NCBI GenBank assembly: GCA_001574975.1
Contig: KQ965731.1
Coordinates: 1,036,710-1,049,860, forward strand
Reading direction: 5' to 3'
Length of the DNA stretch: 13,151 bases
Source: Gonapodya prolifera JEL478
Lineage: Eukaryota > Monoblepharomycota > Monoblepharidomycetes > Monoblepharidales > Gonapodyaceae
Position numbers and translations under genes: made by a program. Below, piece by piece: positions 1 through 9,769 of the stretch. The notes beneath the pieces were generated by a model. It searched no databases and had not been told where the DNA came from. It saw only the letters and a list, made by a program, of their open reading frames with translations. Position 1 is the stretch's first letter, and every line of letters begins with the position of its first letter.

Positions 1-2
1 AC

Positions 3-794
3 AGCCAAACTTCAATGCTAGAGCCAAACAGCCAGCCATCCCAAGCCGAGCCGAATAGCCAATCGTCGCAACAAGGTCCATCCACCCAAGAATCCCAACG
101 GGAACCTGACAGCCAGGCCACCCTGTCAGATGAATCCCAGATGGGATCCGCTGCCGGCACCACTGCCACCTCGGGCGCCCAAGCCGGTCCCTCGTCACAA
201 CCAGCGCCTGGGGGTACTGCGCCGGTTCGCATGACGTGGGACCTCTGCTGCCTGTGTCTTCGAAGCGGGGTGAACGGCTTCGCGTGGCACGGGGAGCAAA
301 TGTGTCTTAGTTGCGAGAAGAAATATAAGAAGGGCATGATGGAGCAAGATGCAAAGGAGCTTGTAAGTGGCAGGTGGTGTACTATGGCCTGCAGATCGCA
401 GTTACTTACACAAAACTTTACCGCTGGTGGCTGGTGCCAGTTTTTGCTCCAGGACGAGCATCTCAGCGACCTCCCGTCCACAAAGGTGAAAATACAAGTG
501 AAATCAAAAACCAAAACGGCAAAGAAGTACTCGCTCGAGGTGTTGTATGGCGCGACGACGGTCGAGGGGCGCACATGTACGTTTCTCTCTCGAGGTGCCT
601 TGCTGATGACATATTCATTCACTGACATGAACCTCGACGCCTTCCCTCTATGGCGGCTTGTATCGCACCAATTTCGTCTGCTTTCTCTCACATCAGCCCT
701 GCACGAACTTGTGCGGTTGCGATACAGGAAAGTAAAGCCTGGTCAGGACCCGCCGGTGGACCGCCTTTTCGAAACACCTCAAATTGCGAGATAA
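3..794 (+). CDS. SQ-rich protein with GATA-like C4 zinc finger (5' partial)
   Basis: The frame is open at the left edge and the SQ/EPNSQ-type low-complexity repeats begin before the first in-window ATG (15), so the true start is probably upstream. The first ~75 residues are Ser/Gln/Pro-rich and look disordered. A C-x2-C (codons at 246 and 255), 15 residues, C-x2-C (303 and 312) follows, with W-H-G before and Y-K-K-G after the second pair; this resembles the W-R..G and Y-K-x-H-G surroundings of GATA zinc fingers, although the GATA loop is normally 17-18 residues. A lysine-rich stretch and a basic C-terminus come next, ending at TAA 792-794. Two canonical introns fit: 363-452 (GTAAGT, acceptor after a T-rich tract) and 577-696 (GTACGT, CTGAC branch, CTCACATCAG). 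Both are multiples of three with no in-frame stop, so I cannot decide whether they are spliced (about 193 or 263 residues in the window). DNA binding is inferred; the family call is tentative. Confidence 0.5.
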   Translation, partial: SQTSMLEPNSQPSQAEPNSQSSQQGPSTQESQREPDSQATLSDESQMGSAAGTTATSGAQAGPSSQPAPGGTAPVRMTWDLCCLCLRSGVNGFAWHGEQMCLSCEKKYKKGMMEQDAKELVSGRWCTMACRSQLLTQNFTAGGWCQFLLQDEHLSDLPSTKVKIQVKSKTKTAKKYSLEVLYGATTVEGRTCTFLSRGALLMTYSFTDMNLDAFPLWRLVSHQFRLLSLTSALHELVRLRYRKVKPGQDPPVDRLFETPQIAR

Positions 795-1399
795 GGGTGT
801 GATTGTTTCGAGGTGGTGCGTGGGTGGTGGTACGCATGATGGCATAGGGCTGGAACATGTTTTTTTTTGTAGCATTGTTGGATATTGCGCGTTTTTTACG
901 GTTCATGCGTTCCCGCATTTGTATATACTGGCCAAATGTTTCTTTTCTTCATTGCAATATATTTCGAGACTTTCGTATCGAGTCGTGTCACATTTATCGC
1001 GTGAAGTGGGCCCTGTCTTGTCGTCCTCGGCATGTCTGACCGGGCTCTCATGTAATTTTGCATGAGGCGGCCCGACAGGAATTAGTCAGCTGGGGATTGG
1101 GAGGGAAAAAAGACGACGTGGTCGCAGGACTGTATGATCCAGTACTCTCGTTTCTGTTGATCTTCTTTGGAGGTTGGTGAGAATCAATTTGTAATGCACT
1201 GCCACGGAAATCGCATGGGTGGCACAGGTCAGTTTCGGCAACGAGGAACTCCGGCGCACGCACGTTCGAAAGCCACGTGAAATGTGGTGGATGCCCGACG
1301 TCACTCAACATTGCGACGGTGGTACTGCGTGTGTTTGTTTTTGTTGCAAAACCAACACAACTATGTACAACGAGTCCAACCGCTAACGGTTAAACTGTC
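795..1399. other. gene-free stretch
   Basis: No ORF here has convincing composition, motifs or splice sites. It holds the 3' flank of the zinc-finger gene, including a long T run near 860-870 and a GTATATAC at about 921, and the 5' flank of the small cysteine-rich gene. I see no RNA gene. Confidence 0.5.
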
Positions 1400-1405
1400 T
1401 ATAAC
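1400..1405 (+). promoter_or_regulatory. possible TATA box of the small secreted protein gene
   Basis: TATAAC lies 48-53 bases upstream of the ATG at 1453. The position suits a fungal core promoter, but the motif is short and could be chance. Confidence 0.3.
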
Positions 1406-1452
1406 CACACATCGAATGGGCCCCTCAAGGGTTGAGACCATGCTCCACCACA

Positions 1453-1841
1453 ATGGCCAAGCGCTCCGTCGTCTTATTCTTGGTCGTCCTCGCCGTCTTA
1501 GTCATGCTTGCTGTCCCCTCGAAGCCAAAGTCAAATGGGTCAGCGGGTGGGCGTGTGCTGCGGGATGCCCGACGGGCCAGGCGTGTGAGTGCACGATCAC
1601 GTCGCAGGATGTCGACTTTGGTTGGGCGCGAGCCCAAGTATGCGGTCGTTTGCGCTTATTGACTCACGAATTCTTTTGCATTGTCCATCTCGCAGGCCTC
1701 AAGCCATTCATGTGCGGGTCCACGGCGGAGAAAAGAGTACCTATCGTGAACGACCGAATTCCCATTTGCGAAACAACAAGCGACTGCGAGGCGGAGTTCG
1801 GCAAAGGGGCCTCTGTTTGTGAGTGGGGAGACGGGACTTGA
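1453..1841 (+). CDS. small cysteine-rich secreted protein, apparently frameshifted
   Basis: The ATG at 1453 opens with a textbook signal peptide: K-R after the Met, then about 15 Val/Leu/Phe/Ala residues. About 20 codons in, at the CCCC run 1515-1518, the convincing reading moves to another frame, which encodes a Trp/Cys-rich segment with C-x3-C-x5-C spacing. That frame runs into a GTGAGT donor at 1585, and the exon after the acceptor CAG (ending 1695) continues with four more cysteines to TGA 1839-1841. Splicing 1585-1695 joins a Cys codon across the junction. A one-base length difference in the C run would put leader and body in one frame, giving a protein of about 90 residues with seven cysteines in the body, typical of fungal small secreted proteins. 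Read literally, the leader frame instead gives a short basic protein of 60-103 residues depending on splicing. The break could be a true mutation or a base-call error. No known family is recognised. Confidence 0.5.
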
Positions 1842-2164
1842 GTTCTATGTCGTGTGGGTGACGTGACGCCTCTTGCGGTGACAGGCTTCACCTAAGGGTA
1901 TTCTGGCTTCTGCGACAACTCGATTGCCGCTTGATGTGGTGCCTGTACATAACGCATACCCGCCCCGTTGGACAGGAGGTGAAGGATGATGCAATGGGGA
2001 TTGAGTCTACATCTGTGCTATCGCCGTGTGAATGTATGATTCCAATAATTACGTGCATTGAATGTGTCCGTCATTCCACTTTGGAAGAGGCGAGTCATGT
2101 GGCCACTTTCGGCAAAATTTCGCTGTGGTCGCACGAAACTTCAGCCACCTGTTTGTTCGATTCA
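1842..2164. other. intergenic region / 5' leader of the F-box gene
   Basis: The frame of the F-box gene is open upstream to an ATG at 1931, but the encoded residues have no F-box-family character and no low-complexity continuity with the downstream protein. I treat this as the 3' flank of the secreted-protein gene plus promoter and leader of the F-box gene. Confidence 0.45.
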
Positions 2165-3643
2165 ATGGAAGAGCCATTCCCGCCCGCAGAATCGCACGCT
2201 GGTGGACTCTCTGTGACTCCTCCCCAAGGAACCCCTGCACATGCACCTCGCATCCAACTCCCCTACGAACTTATCGTGAGGGTTCTGAGAGCTGGTTTTG
2301 AGTCCCGCTTCGATCCTATCGACGAATCTCAAGTCAGCCTCCTCGGCACAGTCTCCCAACTGGGAAAATCGTGGAATGCTGCCGCGGAGCGTTTCCTGTA
2401 CAATTCAGTTGTGTTACAGCATCGAGACCAGATTCTTCGGTTTTCGAGGGCGAGATCCAGCAGATTTCCGGTCAAGAAGCTTCGAATTCTTCCCAATCGC
2501 AAGGATCCTGGGCTGGCAATGTTTAGAGAGCTCGCCAGTCATGCCTTGACTACCGGGCATGTGATAAATGTCGACTTGACTGGTGCGTGGGAAGTTGTCC
2601 AGCCGCCTAGTTCTACTTAGTTTCTGACGTCTGAGCGTCTCAGGATACGGATTGGGCAAAGAAGGCGCAGAGATTTTGGCACAAGCTCTCACTCTCAACA
2701 CCACAATGCGGCACCTCTCTGTCAGCAACAATAATCTGATGGACCCAGGAGGCGTTGCAATTGTGACCGCATTGAAGACAAATCGCGGTCTCACTGATCT
2801 GAACTTAAGTTGTTGGTACACATGCTCTTTTTGCTTTTCTTCCACTGTATTGATCGGACTTTGAATCAAGCCAATTTTATAAGAGGAGCTGGGACGACTG
2901 CAGCACTCGCAGATGTCCTGCTGGTCAACGACGTGCTGGAAGTCGTGAACATGGATTATAATTCTGCATCCTACGAGGGCATATCGAAACTTGCCAGTGC
3001 TCTTGCAACCAACCAGACTCTCACAACCTTGTCGCTCCAAAGTGAGTGGAATTCCTTGCCCTGCCCCACCAAGGTACCATTCTGTACAACGTCCGTTGAC
3101 CTCTTCAGGCAATGCGCTCTCATCGGACAGTATTGCCGCTTTGGCGGATTCCTTGAAGGAGAACACGACATTGCGCAACCTTGATATATCATGTACGTTG
3201 TACCATCTGCATTTGCGGTCATGAAGGTCCCTTTGTTTACACTCTGCTCCTCGACGCAGATAATGGGGTGCAGGTGAAAGTCGGCTATCATATACGGGAC
3301 GCCCTGAACGTCAATCACTCCTTGGTGTTCTTGGGCTTGAACTGTAAGATTTGTTCTCGCCTCCCTTCTTCTCTTTTGCCATGTGAGCATATCTCACTAT
3401 TGCTACGACATAGCGTCGGGCCTCGATGACATTGGAGCAAGTGCTTTGGCGCAAGGACTTCTTCGAAATGACAGCTTGCGAGAACTTGAAGTTTATCGTG
3501 AGTTGACGGCTGACGCTTGGGTGATACCTCACCGCAATCCACGTAATCTGATGATGAATGCTACAGAATGCCCACTATCGGATGAAGGGAGGACTTCCCT
3601 GATAGAATGTAAACGGGCGGGACTCGTTATTTGGGGTTTGTGA
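2165..3643 (+). CDS. F-box protein with ribonuclease-inhibitor-type leucine-rich repeats
   Basis: Probably a substrate-recognition subunit of an SCF ubiquitin ligase: the F-box would bind Skp1 and the LRRs the target. Exons are 2165-2582, 2644-2811, 2871-3041, 3109-3192, 3260-3343, 3414-3497 and 3567-3643; they sum to 1086 bases, a 361-residue protein ending in TGA. The F-box spans about residues 32-84, with LPYELIVRVL, then L-G-T-V-S...W and a terminal FLYNSVVL. About eight LRRs of 28-29 residues fill residues 133-355 and follow L-x-x-L-x-L-x-x-N-x-I-x-x-x-G-x-x-x-L-A-x-A-L-x-x-N. All six introns are phase 1. The donor at 2812 (GTTGGT) is weak, but it keeps the repeat period exactly and makes exon 2 two units long. 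ATG 2165 was chosen because the protein above it looks non-coding. The target is unknown. It is convergent with the phosphatase-subunit gene. Confidence 0.85.
2644..3497 (+). repeat. LRR-coding exon array, 84-base unit
   Basis: Five consecutive internal exons are 168, 171, 84, 84 and 84 bases long, i.e. 2, 2 (+1 codon), 1, 1 and 1 leucine-rich repeats. Each is bounded by phase-1 introns placed at the same point of the repeat, just before the conserved Asn. The repeats are diverged in sequence, so this is an array at the protein and exon level rather than a DNA tandem repeat. Confidence 0.75.
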
Positions 3644-3910
3644 CGGTGACCTATTTATTGTCGTAACACCCCCCTTTCTCAATACCGAGTCATCTTTAGT
3701 GTTGCATTTACTTTATTATGTAATACATAGATTCATTGATGGGGTTGCGCATCCAACGACAAAAGAAACCGCAAAACTATAACCGTGTCACGAAACGACA
3801 ACGTGAATGTTAAGGAATAGACCAGTCTTTTTTAAAAGTGTGCCAGATGCGAGTGGGTGGCGTGCAGGCGTGGTCATTCGCGGAAGAGGTGCGAACAAGA
3901 GCGACTGACA
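3644..3910. other. convergent 3' intergenic region
   Basis: AT-rich stretch between the stop codons of the + strand F-box gene and the - strand phosphatase-subunit gene. It presumably carries both polyadenylation regions. No ORF or RNA is visible, and I cannot point to a definite signal. Confidence 0.5.
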
Positions 3911-6900
3911 TCACTCGTCTCCCTCCGCAGCGACCTTTAGTTTACCCTCTTTCATTTTCGCGGCGGAGCCCTCCTTGGACTGACTCGCTGGCACGGAACG
4001 GATCCTCGACACTTCGAGGTGGTATTTTCGCCCCGAATTATCGTCTGCCTCAAGCTCCCCCGCATCGCCCGGCTGGTTGCCCAATAGCGCAATTGTGAAC
4101 CATAGCCCGATAGTCCTATCCCTCTCGTCATCCTTCTCTCTTCGCTCCCGGTCGACGAACAGGTCTTCCGCCACAATGTCGCATCGGTACTGGTCATACC
4201 CGGCCTCGGACTCTGAACCCGCCCGGGGGAAGAGAAACGATAGAGACGACGATAGAGGAGACCCGCTGCCCCCAACGGCTGCCACTGTTTGGCCGTTGCT
4301 TGGCACGCCTTGGACTTCCCAGGATGCTCGTGACTCCGTTTCTCGTGAGAGCGCATAGCGCACCTTGATTGAATCGCCGCTGTCCGATAGAATCGACGGT
4401 GGTGGAGACGAACTCAAAGATCCGGCCACAGAGCTGGACCCCGAACCTGCTTCTGCTGGCGCCGCAGCTCCTGGACCTTTGGCTATTTCCGACGTGGACG
4501 AGGCTGACCCATCCTCAGTCCTATCCTTCTTCTTCACGCTCACCATGACTGATATCACGCCCTCTTTCATCTCCACGTCGTCCAGCCGGATCCTCTTTTG
4601 TGGCTCCTTTTTAGCAACTTTGATCGTCCGAGGTCCACTGTATCCCCCCGCTCCTCCTCCTCCTCCTCCTCCCCCATAAGCAATGTACCCAGCTCCACTG
4701 GCCCCGCCACCGTACCTCTCGAAGCCTCCGTAGGCACCAGCATTTCTCATACTTGGGGGATATATGCTCATGCTCGCTGGACGTGATCCACTGCCTTCCC
4801 GCCCACCATATCCTCCACCATAACCCCCGTACCCGCCCCCCGTGGGCACCCCGTACAGCGCACTTAAGTCAGCCCCTGACGCAGTCGCTGCCGCTCCTAG
4901 CACGCCCTTCTTTGGCACATCTTTAAGCACCATGCGCCACTTCCAACCTCTTGGCCACAATTTTTCCCGTTCCCGCCCCGGGTCCCCATATGCCACAACT
5001 GGGCTGACAAGGACCTCCTCTGGGGGTGCAGTGGGTATGAAATCGAGCACCGCCGCAAACTTGTCGGAAAAGGACACTTGTAGGTTCCGCCTGGTTCCGT
5101 CGGGGTCCGTGGGGGACGGGGGTCCTGCACTGTTTGCGCGCGTGAGGTTCAGGGGAGCCTCACCCTGCAGGACCAGGCTTCTGTCCGGTGCAGGCGCCAG
5201 TCGAGGGGACCTCAGCACTGAGTGGAGTGGAGACTTTGGCCGAGGGAACGGCCCCGTTGTAGACAGATATGCCGACAGAGTTGGGAACAAATCCGTCGCT
5301 GGAAGCCCTGCATCCCCCAAACTGCTCCCAGATCCACTCCTGGTCACTTTGCCCCGTTCTTTCTTGGCGCTGTCGCTGGATCCCTTTCTTTCCACTTTGC
5401 GCACCTCCCTCGCACTTGCACCTGAAGGTCCAGCTCGATCTTCGTCCGTGGTGGGACTGCTCCCTTCATCGCCACTCTCCTCCACCTCCTTTGCGAGCAA
5501 CGAGCCCCTCTCTCGCACCTGACTCCTCCGCCATTTTCGATAGGTCGAGTCGTACTTGTCCTTGTCGATTGCCCATTCGTCTCCCTCTCCAGCTTGGCCC
5601 GCACCACCGTTTTCTACCCCTCCGTTCCCCGCACTCACTCCACCGGCCAAATCATCATTGGACGACGATCGAGGTGGCGTGCGAGCGTAGTACTCGGTTC
5701 CGTAGAAGAACGAGTTAGCTTCAGGTCGGGGAACTGGCGGAGAAGACGAGAAGGGGGAAGTGACAGTGGGGGATGACGTTGACGGCTTAGCATCCCTGAA
5801 ACCAAGCGCCGGTAGGCGCACATCAGTCAGTCCGCGCGTCGTCAACAGCACTACGATATCTGTCTTCGGTCATCAAACTCACCCTCCAGTGGGCACAGGC
5901 AAGGTTCCTCTGGCCAAAATCCCAGCCCCCCCAGTCGTTGGGGTAGGGGGTGTTATTGTAGGCGTACCCGGGACACCCACGTCAGCCTGCGGCGCCGCCC
6001 CCTTGCCAACTCTCACAGGCGTCCCCATCGCCACACTCTTCCCATCACCGGGAGGTGTTGTCCCGTAGGGCGAAGAATACGCCATATAGTCCGAAAGTAA
6101 AACCCGGGTTCCTCCGGCCGTAGGACCGCTCGGCCTCGCACCAAAGCCGGAAGTAGACCCGGGCCACCCTAGCGGTCCTGTGGTTCCAGGTGTCCCTGGC
6201 GTGCCGGATGCAGCCGGTGTGTTCATGGCTCCACTTCCCTGCCCGCCTCCGTACACTGTCAACCCGAATCCCGGTGTCGCAAACCCTCCGCCACCGAACG
6301 GATACCCCCCTCCATACGACGGGGGGGATCCACTCGATTTTTGAGAGTACAAGGCACCTTCGCCGCCGTACGCCGAGCCTATGCCCGTTCTAGAGTTTCC
6401 AGGCCAAGCCGACTTGCCTGGAAACCCGTATATAGGTGAAGGCGACGCTGTCGACGGGGGTGTACCTTGGGTCACGGTGGGAAAGTTTGGCAAGGTAGTT
6501 GGCGGGGCGACTCGTGGGGACCCGGACAATGTTGGGGTGGTGGAAGAAAGGGAGGGCATGGGAGACGGGACTGCTAGCGGCGGCGAAGCCGCTGGGAGAG
6601 ATGAGGTTGGGGGGGTGGAGGAGGTCGAAGCAGGCGTGGAATAATGTTGCGCTGCGGTCGGCGTCGGGGTCGCCTTGCCCTCGTCACCAGATGCAACAGA
6701 TCCCACCGCGACTTGTGCGACGACCGGAGCGGCGGCGATGCGTTGCGACAGGGCTGACGAGGGTCCCCGCGGGGGCATTCCCCCCGAGAATGAGGACGCA
6801 AGGCGTGTCGAGCCCCCTTGGGTTTGTACAGTGACATTAGCGCCCGCACTCGTGGGAACCGAGGGCACAAACCAAGACCCGGCGGAGGATGATAGAATTG

Positions 6901-8725
6901 ATGACCCAGATGCACTCGAGGACCATGGCCCCACAGTGGACGTGGTCGACGGGGTGTCAGAGGGAAAGCGGGAGAGGGGGATGTCGGGCGGGGGAAGGAG
7001 CGGGGTCGGAGGGGTGGGGGATGGAGCCGGAGGGATGACACGTGAGGATGAAGAGGTGGAGATGTGGGGAACGCCAAGAGAAGACGAGCTTTGCTCCCTA
7101 GATACGCGAGAAAGTCCTCCAAAGGATGGGTCCGATGCCGTATCTTTTGACATGGCCGCTGAGACGCGGCGATCATCCGTAGACTTGTTGGCACCAGAAG
7201 TGGTTCGCTGGTTCTCGTTAGACGATTTCCTTTCCACAGCCACCGCGCCTTCCTTCGTCGTAAGACCACCCGCGTCGCCATTCTCACGCACAACTCCTAC
7301 TGCCTTTCCATCCCCGTGTTCCGCACGCCCATCCATCCCCTCTCGCCCTTCGGCCGCCGGTGCCGGGTCCTGGGGCGGCGCCGCCTCCACAAGGTAGCCG
7401 AAGAACGAGTTCAGTCCAGCACCGTAGTCTGCGAGCGAGACTCGAGAGACAGTAGCCGAACTGGTTTTGGACGGAGCCGGGGGTGAGGGGAGGGGAGAGT
7501 TGGGATAGGAAGAGTATGACGGCGCAGATGTGGTGATGGGGTACGAGGGGTAAGAAGGGTATGAGGAGGTAGGAGGCAGTGTCGACGAAGGCAGAGCTGG
7601 GGATGATGCGGCAGGTTGTCGGGCAGCGTCACTGTGCCCGGAGGGGAACGAGGAAGCGCAGGCGTCAGCGAGGCCTCGAGGTGGCTGTAACGACTTTCAC
7701 AACCGCGCAAACCCACCGGGGCGTGGGTCCGTTCGACGGAACGCTTTGGTATACTTTTTCGGCTGGTGCTTGCGACGAGTAAGGTGCACGTGGTTTCTCG
7801 CTTTGCGTTGGCGGGGGAGTAGGAGGGGCAGCGAGAGAGTCGGAGTCGGTGGAGTGTAGGGAGGGAGGCCCGGATGAGCGCGAGTCCCTCTGAGGGCCTG
7901 GGGCGGGACCGGGAGTCGGAGTCGGGGAGAGAGCGGGGGAGGGGGACGAGGGTTGAGATGGGTGAGAGGTACGGTGAAGGTGGTGCTTTCGTATGGACTC
8001 TTGCGAAATGCCGTCGAGTCGGTCAAGTGGAGAAGAAAGCTCGGTTGTTGGAGGCGCGTCGGTTGATATTGGGTTTGGTGAGGTTGCCCAGGTGACGGGG
8101 TCGTGGGGAGGCGAAGGGGGAGACGAAGAGGTATGGGACGCGGCGAGGATGGAAGCGACAATCTGTGAGCCGGCGATGGGGAGCGAGACGTGTTGTGGTG
8201 AGAGCAAAGGGGAAGACAGTGATTGGAGAGAAGTTGCACATTTGTAGTCGGTGAGTCGCTGTCTGATGAGTTTGCACACATGCACGCACCTTATCAGCCA
8301 GCAAAAGTACGTCTGCATGGGTGAAGATGTGGTGCAGTGCGGTTTGCAGGGGGGAGAAATGGTGAGGTGAATTTGTGATGTTGCACCAAAACGTTCCATC
8401 TCTCAGGGCTCTCTCTCCGTCCCCAGTCCTAAGCCCTCTTTTGCTCTAACTGCACCATATCTCAAGTCTTCTCCCCCTCCCGTACTTCCCGGTCGTCGCA
8501 CTCACCAAGACCCTGCCATCGTCGACTCTGCTCCTCTCCCAGCGCAGCAACCGCTTTCTCCACCGCCTCGAGCCTTTCCACAACAGTTGCAAGTGTCTCG
8601 GCATTTCCCGCAGCCGCCGTTGCAGCAGCACTCGCAGCCGCTGCAGCTGCAATGGCCTCTCCCCCATTAGCGGAGCTCCTCCTTCGCGCTAATCCCGCTG
8701 TCGCCTGAGCCGCCATGGACGCCAT
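3911..8725 (-). CDS. protein phosphatase 1 glycogen-targeting subunit, CBM21 domain
   Basis: Likely tethers type-1 protein phosphatase to glycogen, as Gac1/Pig1 do in yeast and PPP1R3 proteins in animals. Exons on the - strand: 8725-8506, 8312-8290, 8162-7755, 7684-5883 and 5795-3911; they total 4338 bases, 1445 residues. The N-terminus is an Ala-rich helical, possibly coiled-coil segment (to ~residue 100). A long Ser/Pro/Thr-rich part follows, interrupted by a short hydrophobic block around residues 309-316 (NSFFGYLV). An RVxF-like LQVSFSD lies at about 1056-1062, then a Gly/Tyr-rich tract (1134-1207). The CBM21 module covers about 1220-1413: IRLDDV first strand, KVRYALS and a conserved Trp near 1310, DQYRCDI, LWFTIALL, and DDNSGRKYHLEV as the D-N-x-G-x-x-Y end. 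The module is about twice the usual ~100 residues because of Ser/Ala/Gly-rich insertions. The last two exons are certain; exons 1-3 and the start are inferred. The frame stays open above ATG 8725 with coding-like composition to about 9106, so the N-terminus may be longer. Confidence 0.72.
4651..4673. repeat. (CTC)n microsatellite
   Basis: About seven CTC units. On the - strand they encode part of a run of eight glycines inside the Gly/Tyr-rich linker just before the CBM21 domain, so unit-number changes would stay in frame. Confidence 0.7.
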
Positions 8726-9769
8726 CTCCAGAATCGTAGGTAGTGTGCGCGACTTGCCAGGGAGCCGCGCCTGCCCTTGTCCGGCTTGTCCGGCTTGTCC
8801 TCCTGCTCCTCCACCTGCCCAAGCTCGCGAAGCACCTCCTCCAGACTCCTGACCACCACCGACACTGCCGCTCTTGAGTCCGCTCAGAAGCCCGGACTTC
8901 TTTCCACCTGTGGGCCCGTCCGCCTGGGTGGAACCGTTCGCGTTTCCCGAAGGCGCGGTCTGCCCGCCGGCAGTCCACACACGTGCAGAATCCAGTCTGT
9001 CGTCTCTTTGTCTCGTCCCGCCCGAACGTCGCTCGGCACGGACGCGGGGGGAGCCAAAGGAGTGTGCGCTCAAAAGTCGCTCAAAGTGGAAGAGATTGAA
9101 AAGCACCGGATGGGGACTTTGGCCCGCCCGTGGTGTGGCGCAGCCGGACGTTTCGGACTTGGTGAGTCACTGGCTCGTCCCCCCGTGGATGGCAGTTCTG
9201 TTCTGGTACTTTGGGGAGTAAGGACATGTAATTAATTTGGTCGATGCTGGCCATAACGTATGAGCCTCATACATCCGGCGAATGATGGACCACGCTTGGT
9301 TGACCTCATTCACACACCCGGAAAAATCCGACTTTTGATACAATGCATGTAAGTGCCATTAGATGCCGCCATCACTTAATTGCTGTTAAGTGTCATTAAT
9401 ACGTTTAGTCAGGACTGAATGGTCTCATTTGCTCTGTGGTAGCTCAGTGCCACTTAAGCGTCATTAAGACACTGTTAAGTCATCTTCAGAGCCAGTGACT
9501 TGCTGAAATGGTTGTTGAATTGAGAGTCATGTCTCACTTGAAATTGTCTTCACACTGTGGTTGATTCCCAGAATTGCGGACGCACGAATACTAGTTGCCT
9601 GACGACACGTTGAAGAGTGACGCTGCCGTCTGAAGGTTAAGCAGGTCCCCATTCGCGTTGCTGTTTGGGAAGGGGTGACTCGACCTTCTACATTATTCCT
9701 GTCGATGCCAAATGAGAATTGCTGAGTTCAATCCGAATTGAAATCGTCCTCCGATCATCAAAGTTCCGA
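8726..9769. other. intergenic region between the - strand phosphatase-subunit gene and the + strand BCS1 relic
   Basis: The first ~380 bases may still belong to exon 1 of the - strand gene: the frame is open and Gly/Ala/Gln-rich, including a tandem TGTCCGGCT repeat near 8777-8803. From about 9240 the DNA becomes AT-rich and shows no coding signal; it contains the motif cluster described separately. No RNA gene is seen. Confidence 0.45.
9351..9481. repeat. cluster of TTAAGTG/CACTTAA half-sites, left
   Basis: Within 130 bases: AAGTGCCATTA (9351), CACTTAA (9373), TTAAGTGTCATTAA (9386-9399), AGTGCCACTTAA (9446-9457), GTCATTAA (from 9460) and TTAAGT (9475). The elements are degenerate forms of the palindrome TTAAGTG-C-CACTTAA seen complete at 11426. 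They lie about 630-750 bases upstream of the putative start of the - strand gene. They could be factor-binding sites, or remnants of an AT-rich element; function is unknown. Confidence 0.4.

Noticed and set aside
2414-3178. 254-codon - strand frame
   Set aside because: Antisense across several exons and introns of the F-box/LRR gene; it has no recognisable motif and the sense strand is strongly supported.
4842-5522. 226-codon open frame on the + strand
   Set aside because: Antisense to exon 5 of the CBM21 gene, whose frame has domain support. Long antisense frames are expected in GC-rich Ser/Pro/Gly coding sequence.
6675-7397. 240-codon + strand frame and a 239-codon - strand frame (6574-7293) over the same DNA
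   Set aside because: Both are shadows of exon 4 of the - strand gene, which joins in frame to the CBM21 exon through a good intron at 5796-5882.
7411-7716. 101-codon - strand frame, and the 8446-8667 - strand frame
   Set aside because: Alternative frames over exons of the CBM21 gene. The proposed model keeps one frame through all junctions and uses these bases differently.
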